Shown here one piece after another: positions 6,175 through 11,603 of a DNA stretch of 11,603 nucleotides. Below the pieces are notes generated by a model. It searched no databases. It worked only from the letters and a program-made list of their open reading frames with translations, and was not told the DNA's origin. The translations under genes and the position numbers were made by a program. The stretch's first letter is position 1; the number at the start of each line of letters is the position of its first letter. The DNA is from JBDTRY01 sp039931435 (lineage in GTDB: Bacteria; Acidobacteriota; Thermoanaerobaculia; Gp7-AA8): positions 1-11,603 of the forward strand of contig JBDTRY010000111.1 of NCBI GenBank assembly GCA_039931435.1, in the 5' to 3' direction.

Positions 6175-6525
6175 CCGCAATGACGGCCCTATCCGGAATG
6201 ACATGTTCGTTTACCGTACGGGCGCGCTTGTTGAATCTCCAGAGCCGATCTCACAGGACGCCATGTGAGTTTCTACAAGCGAGGGCACAGCGCGGGCGTT
6301 GAACCAGAGTGAAGTAATTTTCATGCGCGAGCGCAGCAAATTTGTCATCCCGAGCGAGCGAGGGACCCCAGTGGACGGGGGGCACGATCCCTGGGGCGCT
6401 TACCACCCGCCCCTCTGGGATTCCTCGCTCACGCTCGGAATGACCCGCTTGCGAAGCATCGCTTGTTAAAGCTCCAGAGTCGATCTCACAGGACGCCTTG
6501 TGAGCTTCTGACCGGCGAGGGAACG
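6168..6525 (-). repeat. Intergenic A/B repeat array, copy 2 (inverted)
   Basis: Reading on the minus strand this repeats the organisation at 1-350: a B unit (about 6525-6445), a full A unit (6444-6344), a second B unit (6343-6205) and a short A-like palindrome (6204-6168, ATGTCAT...ATGACAT). The two B units are direct repeats 235 bp apart. Each contains a hairpin, ctcacaggacgcc(a/t)tgtgag, at 6250-6269 and 6485-6504. This fills most of the gap between the divergent CstB-like and prfC genes. Nothing in it looks coding. Confidence 0.75.
6344..6444 (-). repeat. Palindromic A element, copy 2
   Basis: A 101-bp imperfect palindrome with ends gtcatcccgagcg and cgctcggaatgac. It is the reverse complement of the element at 155-257, with about 61 of 64 identical positions in the shared core. 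The complete arms make a long cruciform or transcript hairpin possible. Confidence 0.75.
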
Positions 6526-6676
6526 GCGAGGCGCCGGTGTCGCTTGAATGACACGACGATCCAATCTCTTCTACCTTTCCCGTTGCGTAATCGATCCGCC
6601 GAACATCGGAAGTGTTCCACCACCTCAGTGTGGGCGGCAGGGAACAGCAAGGGCCCGCGGACAGTTAGTGAGCAGG
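6526..6676. other. Leader region of prfC
   Basis: About 150 bp between the repeat array and prfC. An open frame in phase with prfC extends back to ATG 6548, but its residues (MTRRSNLFYLSR...) do not resemble RF3 N-termini, so it is treated as leader. No convincing promoter, riboswitch or strong ribosome-binding site was seen. Confidence 0.4.
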
Positions 6677-8278
6677 ATGCCTGTCCTGGAAACCCAGCAA
6701 TTGACTCCTCGGATCGCCTCTGAGGTCGCGCGGCGGCGTACCTTCGCCATCATTTCCCATCCCGATGCCGGCAAGACCACGCTCACCGAGAAGCTCCTTC
6801 TTTACGCCGGAGCGATCGAACTGGCCGGTGCCGTGCGCCGGAAGTCGCAGCAGCGTCACGCCCGTTCCGACTGGATGGCCATGGAGCAGGCGCGCGGGAT
6901 CTCGGTGACTTCCACGGTCCTGCAGTTCGACGTTGGCGAGGCCTGCTTCAATCTGCTCGACACCCCCGGTCACCAGGATTTCAGCGAGGACACCTACCGG
7001 GTACTGACCGCCGTGGACAGCGCGGTGATGGTCCTCGACGCTGCCAAGGGAATCGAGCCGCAGACCCGGAAGCTCTTCGAGGTCTGCCGCCAGCGTCAAC
7101 TGCCGGTCGTCACTTTCGTAAACAAACTCGATCAGCCGGGACGTGAGCCGCTGGAACTGCTCGACGAGATCGAGAAGGTTCTGGGGATGGACGCCGTTCC
7201 GCAGAACTGGCCAATCGGAGGAGGGATCGACTTCCTCGGGGTCTACGACTTTCTGCGGTCCAAAGTTCTTCGATTTGAGCGCGGTGCCCGCGGAGAGCGG
7301 GCCGCGTCGGTGCCTACGACCGGAGTGGACGATCCGGTTCTCGCTGCGTTGCTCGGTGCGCATCGCTACGAGACCTTCCGTGATGAGTCCGAGCTGCTCG
7401 CGGCCGCCGGCCACCGCTACGATCCGGATCGATTTCTCGCCGGCCGCCAGACGCCGGTTTTCTTCGGCAGCGCCTTGAACAACTTCGGCGTGGAAGCATT
7501 TCTGGAAGGCCTGGAGACTCTGGCGCCTCCGCCATCGTCCCGGCGCAGCAACCTCGGAGTGATCGAGCCCGCGGACGATCGCTTCGCGGGTTTCGTCTTC
7601 AAAGTGCAGGCGAACATGGATCCGAATCATCGAGACAGTATGGCTTTCGTGCGCGTCGTTTCCGGCCGCTTCGAAAAAGGCATGGCCGTCGAGCACGCGC
7701 GCCTTCAGCGACAGATTCGCCTCCCGAGAGCGCACCGGATCTTTGCCCAGGAGAGGGAGACCGCTGAGGAAGCATTCGCCGGTGACGTCATCGGTCTGGT
7801 CAACCCGGGGATCTTCACCATCGGAGACACGATCTCGGAGATTGCCGGTCTGGAACTCGAACCTCTGCCGAGTTTTCCTCCCGAGTTTTTTGCGCGGCTC
7901 TGGCCGGAAAAAGTCGACAGGCACAAGGCCTTTCAGAAGGGTTTGCTTCAGCTGGAGCACGAAGGGGCGATTCAGGTTCTCTTCGAGCCCATGCGCCGTG
8001 AACCGATTCTGGCCGCGGTTGGAGAGCTGCAGTTCGATCTCGTCCGTTCCAGGCTGGAGGCGGAGTACGGCGTGACCACGCGTCTGGAGCGACTGGGCTA
8101 CCGCTCTGCACTCTGGGTGTCAGGAACTCCGGCAGAGGTCGACGGAGCGGTCTGGCCCTCGAGCGCGCTGCGGGCCGCTGATCGCAGGGGACGGGCCGTG
8201 GCACTGTTCGATGCGCCCTGGAGCGAACAGTTCATGGCCGAGAAGAATCCCGGCCTCGAACTTTCCCGCACCCACTGA
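6677..8278 (+). CDS. prfC: Peptide chain release factor 3 (RF3)
   Basis: A 533-residue translational GTPase that removes RF1/RF2 from the ribosome after peptide release, acting in the cytoplasm. All G motifs are present: P-loop SHPDAGKT (27-34), the switch I region GISVTST (74-80), DTPGHQ (95-100), NKLD (149-152) and GSALNNFGV (264-272). The RF3-specific stretch HARSDWMAMEQARGIS (61-76), FKVQANMDPNHRD (308-320) and the C-terminal GELQFDLVRSRLEAEYGV separate it from EF-G and TetM relatives. Length is close to E. coli RF3 (529). ATG 6677 is preferred because residues from about 14 (ASEVARRRTFAIISHPD) align with known RF3; an in-frame GTG at 6668 is equally possible. Alone in its transcription unit. 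Confidence 0.96.
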   Translation: MPVLETQQLTPRIASEVARRRTFAIISHPDAGKTTLTEKLLLYAGAIELAGAVRRKSQQRHARSDWMAMEQARGISVTSTVLQFDVGEACFNLLDTPGHQDFSEDTYRVLTAVDSAVMVLDAAKGIEPQTRKLFEVCRQRQLPVVTFVNKLDQPGREPLELLDEIEKVLGMDAVPQNWPIGGGIDFLGVYDFLRSKVLRFERGARGERAASVPTTGVDDPVLAALLGAHRYETFRDESELLAAAGHRYDPDRFLAGRQTPVFFGSALNNFGVEAFLEGLETLAPPPSSRRSNLGVIEPADDRFAGFVFKVQANMDPNHRDSMAFVRVVSGRFEKGMAVEHARLQRQIRLPRAHRIFAQERETAEEAFAGDVIGLVNPGIFTIGDTISEIAGLELEPLPSFPPEFFARLWPEKVDRHKAFQKGLLQLEHEGAIQVLFEPMRREPILAAVGELQFDLVRSRLEAEYGVTTRLERLGYRSALWVSGTPAEVDGAVWPSSALRAADRRGRAVALFDAPWSEQFMAEKNPGLELSRTH

Positions 8279-8664
8279 CGGCTGCACCGTGGGGCGCACG
8301 AATAGGGCAATTTCAATTTCATGCGGAGGCTCCAGGCATGGCGGCCGCTTGAGCTCGGGCAGCAGCATGACGAAAAAGCAGGTCGGTGCAGGTGCAAGAT
8401 CCGGGCGTGAGGCGGCCCGTGGACCGCTGCCGCGAACGCAACCGCGTCACCCGCTGGGCCGGCCCCGCGTTCGCAGGAGGAGAAATCGAAGGTCGAGGGA
8501 AGCGGCGTCCTGTCCGATGGCCTCTGGCGCGATTGCTGCGTAGGAAGTCATCAGGCCCGCGCCGCCCGCCGGGCGTCCATCCGGGTGTGGAGTTTCTCCC
8601 CTCTGGAGTGGCCGAAGGCTCCAATGTTCGGCGGCCCCTTTTCAGCAAAGTTCCGGATTCGACC
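8279..8664. other. Gap without a recognisable gene
   Basis: 386 bp between prfC and the winged-helix gene. Several short overlapping frames exist on both strands, including an arginine-rich frame 8367-8543 and an upstream extension of the winged-helix frame back to 8386. None shows a recognisable domain or a good ribosome-binding site. Apart from the hairpin at 8611-8632, nothing functional could be identified. Confidence 0.5.
8611..8632 (+). other. Hairpin in the leader of the winged-helix gene
   Basis: GCCGAA (8611-8616) pairs with TTCGGC (8627-8632) around a 10-nt loop, and TTTT follows at 8639-8642. It could be a weak terminator for prfC transcripts or a leader structure 33 bp upstream of ATG 8665. 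The T-run is short and displaced by 6 nt. Confidence 0.3.
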
Positions 8665-9036
8665 ATGAGCTTGACGCCGCCTTTACAGGAATTGATCGCG
8701 CGCCACATCGATTCGATCGAAGCGCTGGAGATCCTGCTTCTGCTTCACCGTGCGCCGGAGACTTCCATGACGGCCGCAGCGATCGATTCGCGGCTGGGAC
8801 TGAAATCAGGGATCGCCGAGAAGCGCCTGCAGATTCTTCTGCGAACGGATCTGGTGCTCAGAGAGACATCGGGCGCCTACCGCTACGCCGTCACTGACGA
8901 AGATCTGAACGGCCGTGTGGCAGATCTCGCTTCCGCTTATGCGGACCGTCGTACGGCTGTGGTGAACACCGTCTACAGCGAAAATCTCGTCCGACTCCGC
9001 GCTTTTGCCGACGCCTTCAAGGTGAAATCCGAATGA
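8665..9036 (+). CDS. Winged-helix-like protein linked to DUF5985 genes
   Basis: A 123-residue soluble protein. Residues 8-28 (ELIARHIDSIEALEILLLLHR) form an amphipathic helix. A helix-turn-helix-like region follows (TAAAIDSRLGLKSGIAEKRLQILLRTDLV, about 36-64), then a short wing (SGAYRYAVTD). The second half holds an alpha-helical stretch (residues 77 to about 97) ending in a conserved-looking RLRAFADAFKVK. This layout resembles small winged-helix proteins found just upstream of DUF5985 genes; DNA binding is inferred, not shown. The stop overlaps the next gene by 4 bp (ATGA). ATG 8665 was chosen as the first conserved methionine; no strong ribosome-binding site precedes it, and an in-frame GTG at 8608 is possible. 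Function unknown. Confidence 0.8.
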   Translation: MSLTPPLQELIARHIDSIEALEILLLLHRAPETSMTAAAIDSRLGLKSGIAEKRLQILLRTDLVLRETSGAYRYAVTDEDLNGRVADLASAYADRRTAVVNTVYSENLVRLRAFADAFKVKSE

Positions 9037-9305
9037 ACGCAACCTTCGGCAGCATCATCTACGCCCTCTGCGCGCTGACCAGCGTTACCTGCGCAGTGCT
9101 GCTCCTTCGTGGCTATTTCAGAAACAAAGTCCGCCTGCTGCTCTGGAGCGGCCTGTGTTTCGTTGGTCTGGGGCTGAACAACGTCCTGCTGTTCATTGAC
9201 GTAAGGGTCGTTCCCGACGTCGACCTCTCGGTCTGGCGTACCCTGCCGGCCTTGATTGGAATCGCGGTACTGCTTTACGGGCTGATCTGGGAGACGGCCC
9301 GGTGA
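9033..9305 (+). CDS. Small three-helix membrane protein, DUF5985-like (first copy)
   Basis: A 90-residue integral membrane protein with three predicted helices (about 7-26, 34-54 and 68-87) and short loops. The first loop is basic (RGYFRNKVR, 26-34). The second segment, LLLWSGLCFVGLGLNNVLLFIDV, followed by an acidic loop (PDVDLS), matches my memory of one of the two paired DUF5985-type proteins. No enzyme motif is visible. The start ATG 9033 overlaps the winged-helix stop and has AAGGTG 8 nt upstream. The 3' end overlaps the third gene by 4 bp. A complex with the next protein is plausible because the two are always likely to be made together, but this is inference. Confidence 0.82.
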   Translation: MNATFGSIIYALCALTSVTCAVLLLRGYFRNKVRLLLWSGLCFVGLGLNNVLLFIDVRVVPDVDLSVWRTLPALIGIAVLLYGLIWETAR

Positions 9306-9562
9306 TGCGATCCTGGCTCACGGTCCAGTTCCTGTCGGGCGCGCTCTGCGCCGGCTATCTGGTGGCCTGCGTCTTTTTCCTGCGGTTCTGGCGCGATACC
9401 CGCGACAGCCTCTTCATCTATTTCGGCGCGGCATTTTTTCTTCTGGCTTTTCAGCGCCTGTTTCTGGCCAGCGTGGTCCTGGCTACGCCCAGCTACCTGC
9501 TCCGGCTGGCCGCTTTTCTTCTACTTCTGTGGGCCATCATCGACAAAAACCGGACGCGCTGA
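9302..9562 (+). CDS. Small three-helix membrane protein, DUF5985-like (second copy)
   Basis: An 86-residue integral membrane protein with three predicted helices (about 8-27, 36-54 and 62-82). FFLRFWRDTRDSLF (26-39) and the C-terminal LAAFLLLLWAIIDKNR (68-83) are the features I associate with DUF5985. The organisation parallels the preceding protein: short N-terminus, basic first loop and hydrophobic C-terminal helix, suggesting an ancient duplication. GTG 9302 overlaps the previous stop by 4 bp and sits 8 nt after GGGAG; ATG 9305 is the alternative start. No catalytic residues are visible. The function is unknown; a two-component membrane complex under control of the winged-helix protein is a reasonable hypothesis. 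Confidence 0.85.
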   Translation: MMRSWLTVQFLSGALCAGYLVACVFFLRFWRDTRDSLFIYFGAAFFLLAFQRLFLASVVLATPSYLLRLAAFLLLLWAIIDKNRTR

Positions 9563-9817
9563 ACCCAAATCCTGCGAGCGCACTCCCGGCGCACTGCGAA
9601 GGTACGTTGATGAGGTTGTGCGCGAGGCGTTCTCGCCGTTCGTCGCTCATGAGGGGAATTGCGCGCGCTGACCAGCAAGCCACAGGCCCTCCGACAGGCA
9701 GAGCGCATAGACGAAGAATATGGGGAGCGGCGTCAATCCAGTCCACGGTTCCGGCAGCCGGCCTGCGCCAATCTGTCGCAGTATTTCTCCGGGTGCGTGA
9801 TCGAACCCGCTGAGCGA
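9563..9817. other. Convergent gap after the DUF5985 pair
   Basis: 255 bp between two converging genes. On the minus strand the frame of the MscS gene stays open for 56 codons after its TGA (9820-9818) to the next TGA (9649-9647), and includes a hydrophobic stretch (LPIFFVYALCLSEGLWLAG). No terminator with a T-run was found. No protein in this gap was recognised. Confidence 0.35.
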
Positions 9818-10870
9818 TCATTCCGGCTGCGGAGACTCGATGAAGAGGGTGCGTGTGGGATAGGCGAATTCGATCGACTCTTTCTCGAAAGCCTGCACGA
9901 TTTTCAGGTTGATGGCCTGCTGGACATCCATGTGCACGTTGAAATCCCGTGACTGGACATACCAGACAGTCTCGAAATCGTACGAAGAGTCCCCGAACGC
10001 CGCAAAGTGCGCACGATCGAAGCGGGCCCTTGGTTCCGCCTCGACGATGCCACGCAGCAGCAGTGGAATGCGCCCCAGCACCTCCGCGGAAGTCTGGTAG
10101 AGAACGCCGAAGCGACAGATGACACGGCGTTGCTCCATGCGTTTGTAGTTCCTGATTCTCTTCTGCACGAGATCGCCGTTCGAAAAGATCAGCTGCTCGC
10201 CGGTCAGGGAGCGAAGTCGCGTCGTTTTCAGTCCGATCAACTCGACGGTGCCTGCGTCTGAGTCCACGACGATGAAGTCGCCGACGACGAAGGGCTTGTC
10301 CAGAACGATGGAAAGCGAGGCGAAGAGGTCGCTGAGAATGTTCTGCAGCGCCAGGGCGATGGCCACGCCGCCGATTCCCAGCCCCGTGACCAGCGCCGTG
10401 ATGTTGAACCCGAGGTTGTCGAGCGCCAGCAGGATGGCTACCAGCCAGACGGCGATCAGCGCCGAAAAGCGGAACGCTCTTACGGTGGTGACGGCCGAAG
10501 GATCGGTTTCGACTCTGCGCCGCTCACGGCGCCGAAGAAAGAAGTCGACGATTTCGATCGTCCACAACGCACCCTGCGCCACGAGAGAGAGTCGCATGAG
10601 CACGCTGAGCGTGGACATCAGTCCGGGAGGCAGGTTCAGCGTGCGGGCGGCGATGAAGACCGCCGGAGCCAGCAGAAGAAGCAGGCGAGTGCGGTTGGCG
10701 AGCGAGAGCAGAAAGTCATCCGTATCGGTCTCGGTCTCCGCTGCCTTCCGGAGCCGGTAACGAATGAGTGCCAGAGGACCGGCCACCGCCAGCAGCAATC
10801 CCGCGGCCAGCATGGCGGCGATGGCCAGCTCCTGGAGATTGTTGCCATACAGCGTGAAATTGTTTTGCAC
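9818..10870 (-). CDS. MscS-family mechanosensitive ion channel
   Basis: A 350-residue inner-membrane channel of the small-conductance mechanosensitive family, which opens under membrane tension to release solutes during osmotic downshock. Five hydrophobic segments are seen at about 12-36, 62-80, 85-108, 133-152 and 155-190. The last is the pore-lining helix, rich in Gly and Ala (GLGIGGVAIALALQNILSDL, 163-182), followed by the beta domain entry DKPFVVGDFI (191-200) and TVELIGLKTTRLRSLTGEQL (208-227). A C-terminal alpha-beta domain (about 248-345) completes it. More N-terminal helices than E. coli MscS (three), so it is a larger family member. GTG 10870 has GAAAGGA about 8 nt upstream. Divergent from the edge GNAT gene. 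Confidence 0.93.
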   Translation of the reverse strand: MQNNFTLYGNNLQELAIAAMLAAGLLLAVAGPLALIRYRLRKAAETETDTDDFLLSLANRTRLLLLLAPAVFIAARTLNLPPGLMSTLSVLMRLSLVAQGALWTIEIVDFFLRRRERRRVETDPSAVTTVRAFRFSALIAVWLVAILLALDNLGFNITALVTGLGIGGVAIALALQNILSDLFASLSIVLDKPFVVGDFIVVDSDAGTVELIGLKTTRLRSLTGEQLIFSNGDLVQKRIRNYKRMEQRRVICRFGVLYQTSAEVLGRIPLLLRGIVEAEPRARFDRAHFAAFGDSSYDFETVWYVQSRDFNVHMDVQQAINLKIVQAFEKESIEFAYPTRTLFIESPQPE

Positions 10871-11107
10871 GAGAAGGATCCTTTCAGCCAGGGATTCAAT
10901 GCGGCCCGGTCGATCGCAACGCCCGATCGGTGCAACTTCGTGTCATCCGGCGAGCGAAGGGAGGTGGGATCTTCCGCTCGTGGAACGAAGACCGTCCCTT
11001 AAGGTACCGAAAATCACTCGCTTCGCTTCCGCCACTAACGCTCCGGCCGGGCTCGTGGTTGTTCGAGGCGAGCTCCTGCGCGAACCGGAAATCGAGACGC
11101 CCGTACA
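10871..11107. other. Divergent gap between the MscS and GNAT genes
   Basis: 237 bp that must carry both promoters. It holds a degenerate A-type repeat (10942-10990) and a 10-bp palindrome (AAGGATCCTT) that includes the MscS ribosome-binding site. No clear -35/-10 pair could be picked by eye. Confidence 0.4.
10942..10990 (+). repeat. Degenerate A-type repeat
   Basis: gtcatccggcgagcgaaggg at 10942-10961 resembles the left arm of the A elements (gtcatcccgagcgagcgagg). A weak right-arm remnant follows (gatcttccgctcgtgg, from 10969). The centre of the complete elements is missing. Confidence 0.4.
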
Positions 11108-11603
11108 ATGAGTACCATGAATCAGTCCATCAATGAACTTGGACAGCCCATCGGACTGCCCGTGACACCGTGGAATGCCCGGCCACTTCCTCCGCCGACG
11201 GCCATGTCTGGGAAATGGTGCCGGGTCGAGCCTCTCGATGTCGCCCGCCATGCGGCGGACCTGCACGAAGCCAATCTCGAAGACCAGAGAGGTCACAACT
11301 GGACCTATCTGAACAGTGACGGTTTCGACGACCTCGAGGCTTATCGGATGTGGCTGGCGAAGATGTCGGCCGGTCAGGACCCGATGTTTCACGCCGTCAT
11401 CGACAAGGCCAGAGGGAAAGCGACCGGGGTGGCTGCCTTTCTGCGCATCGATCCCGCCAACGGTGTGATCGAGGTCGGGCACATCAACTATTCTCCCCGT
11501 CTGCAACGGACCGCAGCGGCGACCGAAGCAATGGCCCTGATGATGCGACGGGTCTTCGACGAACTGGGATATCGGCGATACGAGTGGAAATGCGACAACC
11601 TCA
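11108..11603 (+). CDS. GNAT-family N-acetyltransferase (3' end outside the window)
   Basis: 165 codons are visible before the right edge. The start region (LGQPIGLPVTPWNARPLPPP) and the following WCRVEPLDVARHAADLHEAN are characteristic of a GNAT subgroup of about 215-240 residues related to RimL. A beta-strand pair (MFHAVIDKARGKATGVAAFL, then IEVGHINYSP) precedes the CoA region. Here the usual Q/RxxGxG/A loop appears as LQRTAAATEA, a variant I associate with this subgroup. It ends in ELGYRRYEWKCDN, the conserved beta-5 strand, at the edge. ATG 11108 and ATG 11117 are both possible starts; neither has a strong ribosome-binding site. Substrate unknown. Confidence 0.88.
   Translation, partial: MSTMNQSINELGQPIGLPVTPWNARPLPPPTAMSGKWCRVEPLDVARHAADLHEANLEDQRGHNWTYLNSDGFDDLEAYRMWLAKMSAGQDPMFHAVIDKARGKATGVAAFLRIDPANGVIEVGHINYSPRLQRTAAATEAMALMMRRVFDELGYRRYEWKCDNL

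Noticed and set aside
6665..7960. A 431-codon open frame on the minus strand opposite prfC
   Set aside because: It lies wholly antisense to a clearly conserved RF3 gene and shows no recognisable domain; long antisense frames are expected in GC-rich coding DNA.
8367..8543. A small arginine-rich open frame (MTKKQVGAG...)
   Set aside because: Low-complexity composition typical of a wrong frame in GC-rich DNA, no ribosome-binding site and no recognisable similarity.
8386..8664. N-terminal extension of the winged-helix protein back to 8386
   Set aside because: The extension is rich in Arg, Pro and Gly without structure, whereas the family-like sequence begins at MSLTPPLQEL (8665).
9537..9821. 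Minus-strand frame starting in an ATGA overlap with the MscS stop
   Set aside because: The product (MIAQRVRSRTRRN...) is Arg-rich with no recognisable fold, and no good ribosome-binding site supports it.

Overview
This is a GC-rich bacterial chromosomal window with short intergenic gaps, and GTG appears as a start codon several times. It is dominated by housekeeping and accessory metabolism genes. No rRNA, tRNA, CRISPR array, phage gene or transposase was recognised. The phylum cannot be fixed from the sequence. Intergenic palindromic repeats with gtcat...atgac ends and the ArsR/AHSA1/DinB gene set would suit an Acidobacteriota-like or similar soil or sediment lineage, but that is a guess.

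Layout: 1-416 is intergenic repeat material, followed by a MATE-family efflux pump (minus, 417-1844). Divergent from the pump is a RimJ/RimL-type GNAT acetyltransferase (plus, 1984-2517). A compact minus-strand operon runs from 4578 down to 2695: ArsR-family repressor, AHSA1-type SRPBCC protein, DinB-family protein and a second SRPBCC protein. The first gene has a clear sigma70-type promoter and a palindrome over its start codon, and its transcript is predicted to be leaderless. Upstream of it lies a CstB-like fusion of a metallo-beta-lactamase persulfide dioxygenase with two rhodanese domains (minus, 4706-6088).

The 588-bp gap at 6089-6676 holds a second repeat array, in inverted orientation to the array at the left edge. 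Release factor 3 (prfC, plus, 6677-8278) follows. After about 390 bp with no recognisable gene comes an overlapping three-gene cluster (plus, 8665-9562): a winged-helix-like protein and two small three-helix membrane proteins of the DUF5985 type. This is the least understood system in the window. A convergent MscS-family mechanosensitive channel (minus, 9818-10870) and a GNAT acetyltransferase cut by the right edge (plus, from 11108) complete the window.

The genes form independent small units rather than one pathway. The notable points are the DUF5985 cluster, the leaderless ArsR promoter/operator, and the pair of inverted A/B repeat arrays flanking a 5.8-kb segment.
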